A stretch of 64,000 nucleotides of DNA from Novimethylophilus kurashikiensis (GCF_003112435.1 NZ_BDOQ01000002.1:310001-374000), one strand, 5' to 3'. Shown: positions 8,243 through 19,917, counted from the first letter of the stretch. Notes: a model not told the origin generated them from the letters alone. Made by a program: numbers and translations.

Positions 8243-8959
8243 ATGGCCGCTCCCGCTTACAAGCGTATTCTGCTGAAACTGTCTGGCGAAGCCCTGATGG
8301 GCAACGACAGCTATGGCATTAACCGCGAAACCATCGAACGCATCGTGGCTGAGGTCAAGGAAGTCGTCGACCTCGGTGTGCAGGTGGCGGTGGTGATCGG
8401 CGGGGGCAACATCTTCCGCGGTGTGGCTCCGGCCGCCGCGGGGATGGATCGTGCGACAGCCGACTACATGGGCATGATGGCGACGGTCATGAACGCATTG
8501 GCATTGCAGGATGCGATGCGGCGCGTGGACCTCGTCAGCCGCGTGCAGTCGGCGTTGACGATCGAGCAGGTGGCTGAGCCGTACATTCGCGGCAAGGCCA
8601 TCCGCTATCTTGAAGAAGGCAAGGTGGTAATATTCGGAGCCGGAACCGGTAATCCGTTCTTTACGACCGATACGGCCGCAGCATTGCGCGGCATGGAAAT
8701 GAATGCCGAGATCGTGCTCAAGGCGACCAAGGTGGACGGCGTTTACACAGACGATCCTAAGACCCACCCGGATGCCATGCGCTACAAGTCGCTGACTTTT
8801 GATGAGGCGATCATGCGTAATCTGAAGGTCATGGATGCCACGGCGCTTACGCTGTGCCGAGACCAGAAATTGCCGATCAATGTATTCAGTATTTTCAAGC
8901 AGGGTGCTCTCAAGCGCGTGGTGATGGGAGAGGACGAAGGAACCCTGGTTTCCCCTTAA
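8243..8959 (+). CDS. pyrH: Uridylate kinase (UMP kinase)
   Basis: This 238-residue cytosolic enzyme of the amino-acid kinase fold phosphorylates UMP to UDP in pyrimidine synthesis. Visible motifs are [14 protein letters not shown] at the N-terminus (phosphate-binding Lys and Gly), [11 protein letters not shown], the [17 protein letters not shown] block and [13 protein letters not shown]. The length matches the family. It sits in the conserved tsf-pyrH-frr order, 5 bases after tsf and 16 bases before frr. Confidence 0.98.
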   Translation: MAAPAYKRILLKLSGEALMGNDSYGINRETIERIVAEVKEVVDLGVQVAVVIGGGNIFRGVAPAAAGMDRATADYMGMMATVMNALALQDAMRRVDLVSRVQSALTIEQVAEPYIRGKAIRYLEEGKVVIFGAGTGNPFFTTDTAAALRGMEMNAEIVLKATKVDGVYTDDPKTHPDAMRYKSLTFDEAIMRNLKVMDATALTLCRDQKLPINVFSIFKQGALKRVVMGEDEGTLVSP

Positions 8960-8975
8960 GGTAAGAGGACAAGCA

Positions 8976-9533
8976 ATGATTAACGACGTTAAGCAATCCG
9001 CCGAACAAAAGATGCACAAGTCCCTTGAAGCGCTCAAGGTCGACCTCGGCAAAGTGCGTACCGGTCGCGCTCATACCGGCATTCTCGATCACGTTCAGGT
9101 TGAATATTACGGCAGCCTAGTGCCGATCAGCCAAGTCGCTGCCATCAGCCTGGCTGATGCCCGCACGATTACCGTGCAACCTTGGGAAAAAAACATGGCC
9201 GGCAAGATTGAAAAGGCCATTCGCGATTCCGATCTCGGTTTGAATCCTTCCGCCAACGGCGATGTGATTCGCGTTCCTATGCCGCCGCTCACCGAAGAAC
9301 GCCGCAAGGACCTCATCAAGGTTGTGCGTGGCGAGGCCGAAGGCGCCAAGGTGGCTGTGCGTAACGTACGCCGCGATGCCAACGATGCCTTGAAGAAGCT
9401 GCTTAAGGACAAGGAAATCGGCGAAGACGAAGAGCGTCGTGCGCAGGACGAAATCCAGAAACTCACCGACAAGTTCGTCGCCGAAATCGACAAGACGCTC
9501 CAGGCCAAAGAAGCCGACCTGATGGCGGTTTAA
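8976..9533 (+). CDS. frr: Ribosome recycling factor
   Basis: This 185-residue protein splits post-termination ribosomes together with EF-G and IF3. It has the family pattern: a triple-helix-bundle N-terminus ([21 protein letters not shown]), the [14 protein letters not shown] segment, and the C-terminal helix with [18 protein letters not shown]. The size is exact for RRF. It is preceded by GGTAAGAGGACAAGCA, whose AGAGGA serves as ribosome-binding site, and followed 4 bases later by uppS. Confidence 0.98.
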   Translation: MINDVKQSAEQKMHKSLEALKVDLGKVRTGRAHTGILDHVQVEYYGSLVPISQVAAISLADARTITVQPWEKNMAGKIEKAIRDSDLGLNPSANGDVIRVPMPPLTEERRKDLIKVVRGEAEGAKVAVRNVRRDANDALKKLLKDKEIGEDEERRAQDEIQKLTDKFVAEIDKTLQAKEADLMAV

Positions 9534-9537
9534 CCCA

Positions 9538-10293
9538 TTGGCGCTCTTCAAAAGCTCTACGCAGGATATCCCCGAGGCTAGCCCGGTTCCTCGTCATATT
9601 GCCGTCATCATGGACGGCAATGGGCGATGGGCCAAAAAACGGTTCATGCCTCGGGTTATGGGTCACAAGCGTGGCGTGGAAACGGTGCGCGATATGGTCA
9701 AGCAGTGCATCGAACTTGGCGTGGAGTACCTCACACTCTTCGCCTTCAGCAGCGAAAACTGGCGCCGTCCGCCGGATGAAGTCAAATTCCTCATGGGGCT
9801 TTTCATGGAGGCCCTCAAGCGTGAAGTCGTCAAGCTGCACGAGAATCAGATTCGCCTCGTCATGATCGGCGACCGTTCCCGTTTCGATCCCTTGCTGCTG
9901 CAGGAAATTCACGCAGCTGAAAAACTTACTGAGCATAATAGACGTCTTACTTTGACGATCGCTGCTAACTACGGCGGGCGTTGGGATATCATGCAAGCAG
10001 CGCGGCGCTTGGTGCATGCCCATCCGGAAAAAGCCGAGACATTCAGCGAAGAGGATTTGTCCGCTTACCTCTCCATGCATTACGCGCCTGAACCCGATTT
10101 GTTTATTCGTACCGGTGGCGAGCAGCGCATCAGCAATTTTCTGCTATGGCAGTTGGCTTATGCAGAGCTGTACTTCACCGATACGCTATGGCCGGATTTC
10201 GATCGCGAGGCCTTTATGCTTGCTGTGAATTCCTACCGTAAGCGCGAGCGTCGTTTTGGACGAACCAGCGAGCAATTGACTGGCAATGCTTAA
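9538..10293 (+). CDS. uppS: Isoprenyl transferase (undecaprenyl diphosphate synthase)
   Basis: This 251-residue cis-prenyltransferase adds isopentenyl units to farnesyl diphosphate to make the C55 lipid carrier of cell-wall and LPS synthesis. The catalytic signature [16 protein letters not shown] puts the essential Asp at residue 26. Also present are [11 protein letters not shown] and the C-terminal [20 protein letters not shown] and FTDTLWPDF blocks. The only usable start is a TTG at 9538, four bases after frr and without a clear Shine-Dalgarno, so translation is probably coupled to frr. It overlaps cdsA by 8 bases. Confidence 0.97.
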   Translation: MALFKSSTQDIPEASPVPRHIAVIMDGNGRWAKKRFMPRVMGHKRGVETVRDMVKQCIELGVEYLTLFAFSSENWRRPPDEVKFLMGLFMEALKREVVKLHENQIRLVMIGDRSRFDPLLLQEIHAAEKLTEHNRRLTLTIAANYGGRWDIMQAARRLVHAHPEKAETFSEEDLSAYLSMHYAPEPDLFIRTGGEQRISNFLLWQLAYAELYFTDTLWPDFDREAFMLAVNSYRKRERRFGRTSEQLTGNA

Positions 10294-11110
10294 AACTCGG
10301 TTATTTACCGCTTTTTTTCTGATCGGCGGTTTTCTTTCAGCGCTGTTTTTCCTGCCGGACCTCTATTGGGCGCTGGTAATGCTGGTCATCATCGCCTTAG
10401 GCGCCTGGGAGTGGGGACGATTGACCGGTTTCTCGGCGCGCGCCCAGTATGGATTTGCACTCGGTGCCATGGTTGTCGGTTTGGCGTTATTGCCTGACAC
10501 TTGGCCGGGGGCTTGGAGTAATATCCAGCCCCACGTCGTGCATTGGTCGATGCTGGCTGCCACCTTGTTCTGGGTCGGGGTCGTTCCGGCTTGGCTTTTT
10601 TCGCATCACAAATCCTCTCGTAAACCCTTGCTTGCTATTGCGGGTGCCATGGTTTTATTGCCGGCTTGGCTCGCGCTGGTTTATTTGCGCAAGGTCAGCC
10701 CTTGGTCTGTTCTAATCGTCGTCATGGTGGTGTCCATCGCAGACAGTGCCGCCTATTTTTCCGGCAAAGCCTTTGGCCGCAGAAAATTGGCGCCCTTGAT
10801 CAGTCCCGGTAAAACTTGGGAGGGAGTGGCCGGTGCTACGGTTGCTGTTGCGCTCTTCGGTGTCATTCTGTCAGTGGGCTTCGGGTTCACGCCATGGATC
10901 GTGGCTGGCTTGTTAGTGTTGATGGTACTCAGTATCGTCGGCGACTTATTTGAATCCTTGCTTAAGCGACAAGCTGGCTTGAAAGATAGCGGCGATGTTT
11001 TGCCCGGTCACGGCGGCATTCTCGACCGTATCGATGGACTCACTTCAACGCTGCCGCTGGCTGCGGTCTGTCTGAATTTCCCGATTTATTACGCTGCTTT
11101 CCATGAGTAA
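10286..11110 (+). CDS. cdsA: Phosphatidate cytidylyltransferase
   Basis: This 274-residue inner-membrane protein makes CDP-diacylglycerol from phosphatidic acid and CTP, the branch point of phospholipid synthesis. About seven to eight hydrophobic segments are visible. The family signature appears near the C-terminus: [20 protein letters not shown], followed by [14 protein letters not shown], with the conserved D-R-x-D. It overlaps uppS and dxr by 8 bases each, so the three are one transcriptional unit. Confidence 0.97.
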   Translation: MLKTRLFTAFFLIGGFLSALFFLPDLYWALVMLVIIALGAWEWGRLTGFSARAQYGFALGAMVVGLALLPDTWPGAWSNIQPHVVHWSMLAATLFWVGVVPAWLFSHHKSSRKPLLAIAGAMVLLPAWLALVYLRKVSPWSVLIVVMVVSIADSAAYFSGKAFGRRKLAPLISPGKTWEGVAGATVAVALFGVILSVGFGFTPWIVAGLLVLMVLSIVGDLFESLLKRQAGLKDSGDVLPGHGGILDRIDGLTSTLPLAAVCLNFPIYYAAFHE

Positions 11111-12296
11111 GGTTCAGAACATCACCGTACTAGGCGCAACTGGAACGATCGGCGCCAATACGCTCGATGTTATTGCCCGTCATCCCGGACGTTTCAGGGC
11201 CTATGCGCTGACTGCCCATAGCAAGGTAGAGCCGCTGCTCAGGCAGTGCCAGCAATTTCACCCGCGCTATGCGGTAATGCTGGATCCGGATGCTGCTGAG
11301 CGTCTGGAGCACGGCTTGCGTTCTCTCGAGCTGGATACGGAAGTGCTATGCGGCATCGAGGCGATGGAATTCGTTTCGTCCCTGGAAGAAGTTGATGCCG
11401 TGATGGCTGCCATCGTAGGTGCAGCTGGTCTTAAGCCGGCGCTGGCGGCGGCTAACGCCGGAAAGAAGGTGTTGCTTGCCAACAAGGAGACACTGGTGAT
11501 GTCCGGTGCTCTTTTCATGCAGGCTGTACGCCAGGGCGGCGCTACCTTGCTGCCTATCGACAGCGAACACAACGCCATTTTTCAATGCATGCCGCCCAAT
11601 TTTTCTCAAGGGTTGGGCCCTGCGGGGATTACTAAAATTCTCCTGACCGCTTCCGGCGGTCCATTCCGTAAATTTACGCTAGACCAATTGGCGCATGTGA
11701 CGCCGGCCCAGGCGCTGAATCATCCCAATTGGGTGATGGGTCCCAAGATCACTATCGATTCGGCCACCCTCATGAACAAGGGGCTGGAAGTCATCGAGGC
11801 GCACTGGCTGTTCGATGCCGCACCGGATCAGATCGAGGTGGTGATCCATCCTCAAAGCGTGATCCACTCCATGGTGCAATACAACGACGGTTCGGTATTG
11901 GCCGAGTTGGGGAACCCCGATATGCGGACCCCGATTGCTCACGCACTCGGTTGTCCGGAACGTATCGAGAGCGGAGTAGCCCCACTGGATATTTTCGCCA
12001 TCGGGCAATTGAATTTCGAGCGGCCTGATACCGGCCGCTTTCCTTGCCTGCGACTTGCCTTCGAGGCGTTGGATGAGGGCGGCACCGCTCCCGCGGTGTT
12101 GAATGCAGCAAACGAAATAGCGGTGCAAGCTTTCCTTGCCGGTAATATCACTTTCATGGATATCCCCCGGATGATTGAAACTACGCTGTCCGAAGTGGGC
12201 ACGGCGGCAGTTAGCGGACTGGATGACGTGGTCAATGCGGATGCACAAGCCCGCGCTGTAGCTTCGGACTGGCTTGAAAGGAAGGTGACGTGCTGA
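11103..12296 (+). CDS. dxr: 1-deoxy-D-xylulose 5-phosphate reductoisomerase
   Basis: This 397-residue enzyme makes 2-C-methyl-D-erythritol 4-phosphate with NADPH, the committed step of the non-mevalonate isoprenoid pathway. The NADPH-binding motif [18 protein letters not shown] is near residues 10-27. The metal and substrate site includes [15 protein letters not shown], with Asp and Glu. [11 protein letters not shown], the flexible-loop region with [20 protein letters not shown], and [14 protein letters not shown] follow the family closely. It supplies precursors to the uppS product encoded nearby. It overlaps cdsA by 8 bases and rseP by 7. Confidence 0.98.
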   Translation: MSKVQNITVLGATGTIGANTLDVIARHPGRFRAYALTAHSKVEPLLRQCQQFHPRYAVMLDPDAAERLEHGLRSLELDTEVLCGIEAMEFVSSLEEVDAVMAAIVGAAGLKPALAAANAGKKVLLANKETLVMSGALFMQAVRQGGATLLPIDSEHNAIFQCMPPNFSQGLGPAGITKILLTASGGPFRKFTLDQLAHVTPAQALNHPNWVMGPKITIDSATLMNKGLEVIEAHWLFDAAPDQIEVVIHPQSVIHSMVQYNDGSVLAELGNPDMRTPIAHALGCPERIESGVAPLDIFAIGQLNFERPDTGRFPCLRLAFEALDEGGTAPAVLNAANEIAVQAFLAGNITFMDIPRMIETTLSEVGTAAVSGLDDVVNADAQARAVASDWLERKVTC

Positions 12297-13642
12297 CAGT
12301 GGCGGCGTTCCTACTCACCCTGGGGGTGCTGATCGTCGTTCATGAGTTCGGCCATTTTCTTGCTGCCCGCTTGAGCGGCGTCAAGGTGCTGCGCTTCTCG
12401 GTCGGCTTCGGCAAGCCGCTTTACACGAAAATTATCGGCCAAGACAAAACCGAGTTCGTCATTGCCGCTTTTCCGCTTGGCGGCTACGTCAAGATGTTGG
12501 ACGAGAGCGAGGCGCCCGTTATGCCTGCTGAAGTTTCGAGAGCATTTAATCGCCAACCGTTGGCAAAACGCTTTGCAATAGTCGCCGCTGGTCCTATCGC
12601 AAATCTACTGCTTGCGATCTTGCTGTATTGGCTGCTCTTTATGGGCGGCGTCAACGGTATGAAACCGTTGCTGGGCGAAGTTCACGCCAATTCTCCGGCC
12701 GCACAAGCCAGCATGAAGGCTGGGGAGTTGATCACGCGGATCAATGGTGCGGCTGTAACGACCTGGCAGGATGTACGTTGGGCCTTGCTCAAGCAATCCT
12801 TGAAAAGCGGCGTGGCTGAAGTCGATGCAGTCAGCGGCCATGAGACTTATCTACATCGCGTAAGCCTTAAATCGTTGAACGCGGACGATCTTGAGGGCGA
12901 CCTTCTTGGGAAGCTTGGCTTTAATCCTGCGCAACCTGTGATACCGGCGATTGTCGGCGAAGTGCTGCCCGGGAGTGTAGCCGAACAATCCGGGATCCAA
13001 GTCGGGGACCGTATCCTAGCTGTAGACGGCATGGCCGTGACCCAATGGGAAACCTTTGTGCAACGCGTGCGCATGAGTCCGGAAAAAGTCTTGCACGTCG
13101 TCATTGATCGCGCAGGCCAGTCCATCAAGCTTAGTGTTCGGCCCGAACGGATGCAGGAACGCGGCGAGAGCATCGGGCGTATTGGCGCGGCGACCCGAAT
13201 GCAGCCTTCCGATCTCGATCAATACATGGTGGAAGTGCGCTATTCCCCGTTGGCCGCGTTTAAGCAGGCCGTCATCAAAACATGGGATACTTCAGTGTTC
13301 AGCCTGAAAATGCTGGGCAGCATGATTACGGGGCAGGTGTCGTGGAAGGGTATCAGCGGCCCGGCGACCATTGCAAGCCTTGCTGGCCAGACTGCGCATA
13401 TCGGTTGGAAGGCTTTCGTCGGCTTTCTCGCGTTAGTGAGTATTAGCCTGGGAGTCCTCAATTTACTGCCCGTCCCGGTTCTGGATGGGGGGCATTTGAT
13501 GTATTATATCGTCGAGTTTTTTAAGGGAAGCCCCGTGTCCGAACGGGCGATGGACATTGGGCAGCGAGTGGGCCTGGCACTTTTGGGCATCCTCATGACG
13601 ATAGCGTTATATAACGATTTCAACCGCATCCTGACGGGCTAA
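12290..13642 (+). CDS. rseP: Site-2 metalloprotease RseP (sigma-E pathway)
   Basis: This 450-residue inner-membrane zinc protease cuts the anti-sigma factor RseA and clears leftover signal peptides. The zinc site HEFGH lies at residues 18-22 inside the first membrane helix, and the third ligand is in [13 protein letters not shown] near residue 400. Two PDZ domains lie between (one with [20 protein letters not shown], the second with [20 protein letters not shown]). The start is GTG 12290, overlapping the dxr stop. Placement directly before bamA is the conserved arrangement and fits its role in envelope stress. Confidence 0.97.
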   Translation: MLTVAAFLLTLGVLIVVHEFGHFLAARLSGVKVLRFSVGFGKPLYTKIIGQDKTEFVIAAFPLGGYVKMLDESEAPVMPAEVSRAFNRQPLAKRFAIVAAGPIANLLLAILLYWLLFMGGVNGMKPLLGEVHANSPAAQASMKAGELITRINGAAVTTWQDVRWALLKQSLKSGVAEVDAVSGHETYLHRVSLKSLNADDLEGDLLGKLGFNPAQPVIPAIVGEVLPGSVAEQSGIQVGDRILAVDGMAVTQWETFVQRVRMSPEKVLHVVIDRAGQSIKLSVRPERMQERGESIGRIGAATRMQPSDLDQYMVEVRYSPLAAFKQAVIKTWDTSVFSLKMLGSMITGQVSWKGISGPATIASLAGQTAHIGWKAFVGFLALVSISLGVLNLLPVPVLDGGHLMYYIVEFFKGSPVSERAMDIGQRVGLALLGILMTIALYNDFNRILTG

Positions 13643-13648
13643 AACAAC

Positions 13649-15964
13649 ATGAAGTTACGTATCCTCCCTCTCCTGGTTTCGACGTTGTTTGCCACGGCTG
13701 CATCGGCGATGGAACCCTTTGTCGTGAAAGATATTCGCGTCGAGGGCATCCAGCGTACCGAGGCCGGCACTGTGTTCAATTACTTGCCCGTCAAAGTCGG
13801 CGAGACCATGAGCGACGAGAAGGCGGCCCAGGCGATCAAGGCCTTGTTTGCCACCGGTTTCTTCAAAGACGTACGCCTCGAACAAGACAATGATGTGCTC
13901 GTGGTGACGGTGCAGGAGCGTCCGGCTATTGCGCAAATTTCGTTCTCCGGCAACAAGGCGTTCCCCAGTGACAAGATGAAGGATGGGCTGAAGCAGATCG
14001 GTTTGTCGGAAGGGTTGATCTTCGACCGTTCCATGCTCGATAAAGCCGAGCAGGAAATCAAGCGCCAATATCTTTCCCAGGGCAAGTACGGCGCCAAGGT
14101 AAAGGCTATTGTTTCTCCCATGGAGCGTAACCGCGTTGCCGTTCGCTTCGACATCGAAGAAGGCATGGTTGCCAAGATCAAGGCTATCAATGTAGTTGGC
14201 AATCAGGCATTTACTGAAGACGAACTTCTGCAGCAATTTAATCTGACTACGCCTAACTGGATCACCTGGTGGACCAAGGACGATCAGTATTCCAAGCAGA
14301 AATTGTCTGCCGATCTGGAAGCGCTGCGTTCGTTCTACATGAACCAGGGCTACATGGATTTCAGCATCGACTCCACGCAAGTGTCGATCACGCCTGATAA
14401 ACGCGATATCTACATCACGGTAAGCATCACCGAGGGTGAGAAATATACCGTCTCCGACGTGAAAATGGCCGGCGAAATGCTGGTTCCTGAAGATGAATTG
14501 CGCAAGCTGGTCACGGTGGAACCGGGCGAATACTTTAATCGCCAGAAGATTACAGAGTCCTCCAAGGCCGTTGGCGATCGTTTAGGCGATGACGGTTATG
14601 CGTTCGCCAATGTTAACGCTGTGCCTGAAGTGGACAAGGAAAAGCGTACAGTCGCATTTACTTTCTTTGTCGATCCTGGTCGCCGCGTTTACGTTCGTCG
14701 TATCAACCTCACAGGAAACACGCGTACCCGCGACGAAGTGCTGCGTCGTGAAATGCGCCAACTCGAATCGGCCTGGTATTCCGGAAGCAAGATTGAGCGA
14801 TCCAAGCAGCGTTTGGATCGCTTGGGATATTTCTCCGATGTGAACGTCGAAACACCTGCGGTTCCTGGTACGACCGATCAGGTGGACATGAATATTAACG
14901 TCACGGAAAAATCCACGGGTAGTGTGATGTTCGGTGCCGGCTTGTCCAGCGCCGAAGGTGTCGTATTAGGCGTGACCATCAATCAGGCCAATTTCCTGGG
15001 GACGGGTAACCGCGTCAGTGCACAGGTTAATACGGGTAAGGTCAATACAACGTACTCGTTCTCCTTCGTCGACCCTTACTACACACCGGATGGCGTTAGC
15101 CGCGGATTCAACGTCTACCGCAAGGACGTGGATTCCAGCTCGCTCAACGTGGGTTCCTACAAGACGTCCTCATATGGTGTCGGTGTCAACTTCGGTGTGC
15201 CGCTCAACGAACGCGATAGCTTCAGCTATGGTTTGACGGTGGACTATACCGACCTTACGTTGTCGTCCACCAGTTCCACACGGTATCTGAAATATTGCGA
15301 TTTCAATACGTCTGGCTGCGATAACACTACCCTACGCCTTGATTTAGGGTGGGCGCACGATACTCGCGATAATGTGTTGTACCCGAACAAGGGCGTGTTG
15401 CAACGCATTAATGCGGAGTTCGGCTTGCCTGGGCTCGATCAGGAATATTACAAGCTGTCCTACCAGCATACCTGGTACAAGGATTTGACCAAGAATTTCA
15501 CCCTGATGCTGAACGGTGAAGCTGGTATTGGTGGTGGTTATGGTGGCAAGGATCTGCCGTTCTTCAAGAATTTCTATGCCGGCGGCGTTTCTTCCGTACG
15601 TGGTTTCGATACCAGCTCCATCGGTCCGCGTGCCTTTGATACAGGCACCTCAAGCGATTATGCTGTGGGCGGCACACGACGTGTAGTTGGTAACGCTGAA
15701 CTCTTCTTCCCCATACCAGGCATGAAAGATAATAAGCAATTGAAATTGTCTGCCTTCGTCGATGGCGGTACGGTTTGGGGGGGCGAGGACAACACTACTA
15801 CAGGTTGCTCGGGTGCCAGCGATTGCTTGCGTTTCTCAGCCGGTATGGGGATCAGCTGGTACTCGCCCTTCGGTCCGATCAAGCTGGTGCTGGCAAAACC
15901 GCTCAATGAAAAGACTGGCGACAAGACGCAAATGCTGCAGTTCCAGCTCGGCTCGCAATTCTAA
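13649..15964 (+). CDS. bamA: Outer membrane protein assembly factor BamA
   Basis: This 771-residue protein has a signal peptide (about 20 residues, cleaved near ATAASA/MEP), five periplasmic POTRA domains to about residue 420, and a 16-strand beta-barrel. POTRA signatures include VKDIRVEGIQRTEAGTVF and RINLTGNTRTRDEVLRREMR. In the barrel, SVRGFDTSSIGPRAFD is the conserved VRGF loop that folds into the pore. The protein ends in an aromatic (LQFQLGSQF), the barrel insertion signal. BamA inserts outer-membrane proteins and is essential. It sits between rseP and the skp chaperone gene, the usual order. Confidence 0.98.
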   Translation: MKLRILPLLVSTLFATAASAMEPFVVKDIRVEGIQRTEAGTVFNYLPVKVGETMSDEKAAQAIKALFATGFFKDVRLEQDNDVLVVTVQERPAIAQISFSGNKAFPSDKMKDGLKQIGLSEGLIFDRSMLDKAEQEIKRQYLSQGKYGAKVKAIVSPMERNRVAVRFDIEEGMVAKIKAINVVGNQAFTEDELLQQFNLTTPNWITWWTKDDQYSKQKLSADLEALRSFYMNQGYMDFSIDSTQVSITPDKRDIYITVSITEGEKYTVSDVKMAGEMLVPEDELRKLVTVEPGEYFNRQKITESSKAVGDRLGDDGYAFANVNAVPEVDKEKRTVAFTFFVDPGRRVYVRRINLTGNTRTRDEVLRREMRQLESAWYSGSKIERSKQRLDRLGYFSDVNVETPAVPGTTDQVDMNINVTEKSTGSVMFGAGLSSAEGVVLGVTINQANFLGTGNRVSAQVNTGKVNTTYSFSFVDPYYTPDGVSRGFNVYRKDVDSSSLNVGSYKTSSYGVGVNFGVPLNERDSFSYGLTVDYTDLTLSSTSSTRYLKYCDFNTSGCDNTTLRLDLGWAHDTRDNVLYPNKGVLQRINAEFGLPGLDQEYYKLSYQHTWYKDLTKNFTLMLNGEAGIGGGYGGKDLPFFKNFYAGGVSSVRGFDTSSIGPRAFDTGTSSDYAVGGTRRVVGNAELFFPIPGMKDNKQLKLSAFVDGGTVWGGEDNTTTGCSGASDCLRFSAGMGISWYSPFGPIKLVLAKPLNEKTGDKTQMLQFQLGSQF

Positions 15965-15989
15965 AGTTACGTAATTCAGGAGAATTTAA

Positions 15990-16493
15990 TTGAATAAGCT
16001 GTTGCAATTACTGTTGATCGGTAGCTTCGCATTTGCCGCAGGTACGGTAAACGCAGCCGATGTCAAAATCGGATTCGTCAACGTAGAACAGATCCTGAAA
16101 GACGCTCCGCAAACCGCCGAAAGCGGGCGCAAGCTGGAAAAGGAATTCAGCGGACGCCAGCAGGAGCTGGAACGCATGGCGAAACAGATCAAGGATCATG
16201 AGACGTCACTCGATAAGGATAGCTTGACGATGTCGGAGACTGATCGCCGCAATAAGGAACGCGATCTATCCAACATGAAAATCGATTTCCAGCGCAAGCA
16301 GCGAGAGCTGCGCGAAGACGTGAACCTGCGCAAGAATGAGGAATTGTCTTCCTTGCAAGATCGCATCAACAAGGCTGTGACCTCGGTGGCGGAATCCGAG
16401 GGTTACGATCTCGTGGTTTACAGTGGAGTCGCTTACGCCAGCAAGAAGGCCGATATCACCGATAAGGTGTTGAAGTCCTTGGGCAAGAAGTAA
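15990..16493 (+). CDS. skp: OmpH/Skp family periplasmic chaperone
   Basis: This 167-residue protein has a signal peptide (MNKLLQLLLIGSFAFAAGTV, then NA before the mature ADVKIGFVN) and a long charged coiled coil, the jellyfish-shaped trimeric chaperone that carries unfolded outer-membrane proteins to BamA. The start is TTG at 15990, fixed by AGGAGA at 15978-15983 with a six-base spacer. KIGFVNVEQILKDAPQ and the C-terminal VAESEGYDLVVYSGVAYAS match the family. It lies 25 bases after bamA and 23 before lpxD. Confidence 0.95.
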   Translation: MNKLLQLLLIGSFAFAAGTVNAADVKIGFVNVEQILKDAPQTAESGRKLEKEFSGRQQELERMAKQIKDHETSLDKDSLTMSETDRRNKERDLSNMKIDFQRKQRELREDVNLRKNEELSSLQDRINKAVTSVAESEGYDLVVYSGVAYASKKADITDKVLKSLGKK

Positions 16494-16516
16494 GAGACAC
16501 TCAGAACATCGCGTAA

Positions 16517-17548
16517 ATGTACACATTGCCCGAAATCGCAGCGCGGTTCGGCGGAGAGGTTCGGGCTGACAACGGCGTAACGGTCAGGCAGGTAGCTTCT
16601 TTGGCGAGTGCCGGCGTCGAACATATTGCGTTTCTCACAGATGCACGGTATCTCCCGGCGCTGGCAGATACCCGGGCCGGTGCCGTATTGGTACCCCCTA
16701 AGTTTGCCGATGCTACTGTGCTTCCTCGTATCGTCACGGCCAATCCTTATGCCTATTACGCCAAAGTCGCCGCATTGCTTAACCCGGAAGCTGTTGCGCC
16801 AAAGGGGATTGCCGATTCAGCACGCGTAGATTCAAGTGCCGTCATTGCTGCCACAGCAAGTATCGGCGCCAATGCCGTGATTGCCGAAGGAGCGATCGTG
16901 GGGGAGAACGTGGTTGTCGGCAGTAATTGCGTTGTCGGTCCCAATGTAAGAATTGGCGCAGGTACGATACTGAATGCCAACGTGACGATCTACCGCGAGT
17001 GCTCTATAGGCGAGCGCTGCATCGTGCATGCAGGCGCCGTGATCGGTGCCGACGGCTTTGGGCATGCGCCTGATAACGGCACTTGGGTGAAGATTCCGCA
17101 AATCGGCAGGGTTGTTATCGGCAACGACGTGGAAGTAGGAGCGAATACGACCATCGATCGCGGCGCCTTGGACGACACCGTAATCGAAGACGGTGTGAAG
17201 CTGGATAACCTGATCCAGATCGGCCATAACTGTCGTATCGGGGAACATACCGTGATTGCAGGCTGCGTTGGTATCGCTGGTAGCGCCATCATCGGCAAGC
17301 ATTGCAGGATCGGCGGGGCAGCAATGATTCTGGGGCATTTGGAGATCGCAGATGAGGTCACCATCTCTCCCGGTAGCATGATTACCCGTTCAGTGGTGAA
17401 ATCTGGCACTTACACTGCTTTGATGCCATTCCAGCCGCACCGGGAATGGTTGACGACTGCTGCCCATATCCGCCATCTGGATGCATTGGTTACTCGCATC
17501 GGTAATCTTGAAAACGAACTTAAACAATTGAAGGGAAATCAGACATGA
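16517..17548 (+). CDS. lpxD: UDP-3-O-(3-hydroxyacyl)glucosamine N-acyltransferase
   Basis: This 343-residue enzyme adds the second hydroxyacyl chain in lipid A synthesis, using acyl-ACP. The N-terminal uridine-binding domain is about 100 residues. The middle is a left-handed beta-helix of isoleucine-patch hexapeptides, with [20 protein letters not shown], the block [13 protein letters not shown], and the catalytic-region His in [10 protein letters not shown]. The C-terminal helical tail is normal. It overlaps fabZ by four bases (ATGA). Confidence 0.97.
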   Translation: MYTLPEIAARFGGEVRADNGVTVRQVASLASAGVEHIAFLTDARYLPALADTRAGAVLVPPKFADATVLPRIVTANPYAYYAKVAALLNPEAVAPKGIADSARVDSSAVIAATASIGANAVIAEGAIVGENVVVGSNCVVGPNVRIGAGTILNANVTIYRECSIGERCIVHAGAVIGADGFGHAPDNGTWVKIPQIGRVVIGNDVEVGANTTIDRGALDDTVIEDGVKLDNLIQIGHNCRIGEHTVIAGCVGIAGSAIIGKHCRIGGAAMILGHLEIADEVTISPGSMITRSVVKSGTYTALMPFQPHREWLTTAAHIRHLDALVTRIGNLENELKQLKGNQT

Positions 17549-17991
17549 GCAGCATGGATATCCATGAAATTCTCGATTATCTGCCGCATCGTTATCCGTT
17601 CCTGCTCGTTGACCGCGTTATCTCCCTGGAAGAGGGTAAGGAGATCACAGCCGTCAAGAACGTGACGATCAATGAGCCGTTTTTCCCCGGCCATTTTTCC
17701 TACTACCCGGTCATGCCCGGTGTGCTCGTGGTAGAGGCTTTGGCTCAGGCTGCGGCCATTCTGTCGTTCAAGACCATGAACAGCAAGCCTTCCGACGACT
17801 CTGTGTATTATTTCGCTGGTATCGACAACGTGCGCTTCAAACGCCCCGTTTCTCCAGGCGATCAATTAATCCTCAAGGTCAAAATCGACCGCATCATGCG
17901 CGGCATCTGGAAATACAATGCGCAAGCGCTGGTGGACGACGCCGTGGCCGCCGAGGCGGACCTGCTTTGCACCTTGAAAATGATCAAGTAA
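17545..17991 (+). CDS. fabZ: 3-hydroxyacyl-[ACP] dehydratase FabZ
   Basis: This 148-residue hot-dog-fold enzyme removes water from 3-hydroxyacyl-ACP during fatty-acid elongation and so competes with LpxA and LpxD for the same acyl-ACP. Catalytic residues are visible: H50 in FFPGHF and E64 in [15 protein letters not shown]. The N-terminus has [13 protein letters not shown] as in all FabZ proteins. Its place inside the lpx cluster is the conserved proteobacterial order and allows balanced supply to lipid A and phospholipid. Confidence 0.98.
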   Translation: MSSMDIHEILDYLPHRYPFLLVDRVISLEEGKEITAVKNVTINEPFFPGHFSYYPVMPGVLVVEALAQAAAILSFKTMNSKPSDDSVYYFAGIDNVRFKRPVSPGDQLILKVKIDRIMRGIWKYNAQALVDDAVAAEADLLCTLKMIK

Positions 17992-18001
17992 CGGGTAGTG
18001 C

Positions 18002-18772
18002 ATGATTCACGCAACAGCCATCATTGATCCTAAAGCAGAACTCGCTAGTGATGTCGAGGTCGGGGCATACAGCATTATCGGCCCCGATGTGAAAATTGAC
18101 AGCGGAACTCGTATCGGTCCGCATGTCGTCATCGAAGGCCCCACGTCCATTGGTAAGAACAACCAGGTTTTTCAGTACGCTTCGCTCGGTGCTGCGCCGC
18201 AGGACAAGAAATACGCCGATGAACCCACGCGGTTAGAAATCGGCGACAACAATACCATCCGGGAATTTTGCACATTCAACCGTGGCACCGTGCAGGATGC
18301 AGGTGTAACGCGCATTGGCAACAACAACTGGATCATGGCGTATGTGCATATCGCGCACGATTGTCATGTTGCCGACAATACTATCCTGGCCAATAACTCA
18401 TCCTTGGCTGGGCATGTCCACATGGATAATTACGCGATCCTGGGCGGGTTTACGCTGGTACACCAGTTTTGCAAGATCGGTGCGCATGTAATTACTGCGG
18501 TGGGGTCGGTGGTGTTCAAGGACATTCCGCCGTATGTCACGGCAGCAGGTTATGATGCGGCCCCGCATGGGATCAATTCTGAGGGATTGAAGCGTCGCGG
18601 GTTTTCCCCTGAGCGTATTGCCACCATCAAACGCGCCTATAAAACCCTTTATCGCTCCAGCTTGTCACTGGAAGAAGCCAAGACTGCATTGGACATTCAG
18701 CGCAAAGACGCTACAGATTTAGACATCCTGGTGGAATTCCTGTCGGCCTCAACCCGAGGCATTATCCGCTAG
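18002..18772 (+). CDS. lpxA: UDP-N-acetylglucosamine acyltransferase
   Basis: This 256-residue cytosolic trimeric enzyme does the first step of lipid A synthesis, moving a 3-hydroxyacyl chain from ACP to UDP-GlcNAc. It is a left-handed beta-helix of hexapeptide repeats ([20 protein letters not shown] at the start). The catalytic His is the second one in YVHIAHDC (residue 119), and [13 protein letters not shown] is the downstream family block. The C-terminal helical domain has [19 protein letters not shown]. Length is normal. It lies 10 bases after fabZ. Confidence 0.98.
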   Translation: MIHATAIIDPKAELASDVEVGAYSIIGPDVKIDSGTRIGPHVVIEGPTSIGKNNQVFQYASLGAAPQDKKYADEPTRLEIGDNNTIREFCTFNRGTVQDAGVTRIGNNNWIMAYVHIAHDCHVADNTILANNSSLAGHVHMDNYAILGGFTLVHQFCKIGAHVITAVGSVVFKDIPPYVTAAGYDAAPHGINSEGLKRRGFSPERIATIKRAYKTLYRSSLSLEEAKTALDIQRKDATDLDILVEFLSASTRGIIR

Positions 18773-18780
18773 TTTTATCT

Positions 18781-19917
18781 ATGCCAACTATTGGAATCGT
18801 AGCCGGGGAAGCCTCAGGGGACTTGCTCGGCAGCCACTTGATTGCCGCACTCAAGGCAAAACGCTCTGATATAGAATTTGTCGGAATCGCTGGTCCAAAA
18901 ATGATGGCCCAGGGGGCCAAGTCGCTTTATCCTATGGAGCGCTTGGCCGTCCGTGGTTATTTTGAGGTGCTACGCCACTATTGGGGCTTGGTGCGCATGC
19001 GCAAGGAGCTTGCGCGTCGCTTTATCGATAATCCGCCAGACCTGTTCATCGGTATCGACGCGCCGGATTTCAATCTGGGGCTTGAAATGATGCTGCGGCG
19101 TCGGGGTGTCAAGACCCTGCACTACGTCAGCCCTTCGATCTGGGCTTGGCGTCATGGTCGAATCAAGAAAATCAAACAGGCGGCTGGTCACATGCTGTGC
19201 TTGTTCCCTTTTGAAAAACCGATATACGACACCGCCAATATCCCGGCTACGTACGTTGGCCATCCCCTAGGGGATATGATTCCGCTTAAGCAAGACCAGG
19301 ACGCTGCAAGGATGGCGCTCAAGATCACCGACCCTGGCCTGGTGATAGCCCTGTTGCCGGGAAGCCGCCAAAGCGAGCTCGATTTCATGGCGGACCTGTT
19401 TGTCAAAACAGCACAAAAAATTGCGGCGGACTTTCCTGACGCGCAATTCCTGGTCCCGCTTGTAACAAGGGAAACCCGTAGTAAATTCGAGAGTGCGATT
19501 TATCGCAATCAGGCGCAGGATCTCGCATTTAAGCTGCTTTTCGGCCATGCGCATATGGCGATGGCCGCCGCTGACGGCATTATTGTTGCCTCGGGAACCG
19601 CGACGTTGGAGGCCGCTTTGCTCAAGCGTCCCATGGTTATTGCGTACAAGATATCCAAGTGGAGTTGGCCCATCATGAAGCGCATGGGCTATCTGCCTTG
19701 GGTGGGGTTGCCGAATATTCTCGCCGGAAAGAGCGTAGTGCCCGAATTATTGCAAGACAAGGCAACACCCCAAGCCTTGGCCGAGGCATTGCTCCCCATG
19801 ATTTCTGATAAACAGCGTGTTGCTGAAATCCAGCGTGAATTTGAAGAAATCCACCATCAGCTGAAGCAGGATGCCGGTGAAAAGGCCGCTGAAGCTGTAC
19901 TGGAGATGATCGGATGA
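18781..19917 (+). CDS. lpxB: Lipid-A-disaccharide synthase
   Basis: This 378-residue GT19 glycosyltransferase joins UDP-diacylglucosamine and lipid X into the lipid A disaccharide at the inner face of the membrane. The signature [17 protein letters not shown] is at residues 5-21. [36 protein letters not shown] and [18 protein letters not shown] are family blocks, the last two lining the UDP site. It follows lpxA by 8 bases and overlaps rnhB by four, completing the lpxD-fabZ-lpxA-lpxB-rnhB run. Confidence 0.98.
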   Translation: MPTIGIVAGEASGDLLGSHLIAALKAKRSDIEFVGIAGPKMMAQGAKSLYPMERLAVRGYFEVLRHYWGLVRMRKELARRFIDNPPDLFIGIDAPDFNLGLEMMLRRRGVKTLHYVSPSIWAWRHGRIKKIKQAAGHMLCLFPFEKPIYDTANIPATYVGHPLGDMIPLKQDQDAARMALKITDPGLVIALLPGSRQSELDFMADLFVKTAQKIAADFPDAQFLVPLVTRETRSKFESAIYRNQAQDLAFKLLFGHAHMAMAAADGIIVASGTATLEAALLKRPMVIAYKISKWSWPIMKRMGYLPWVGLPNILAGKSVVPELLQDKATPQALAEALLPMISDKQRVAEIQREFEEIHHQLKQDAGEKAAEAVLEMIG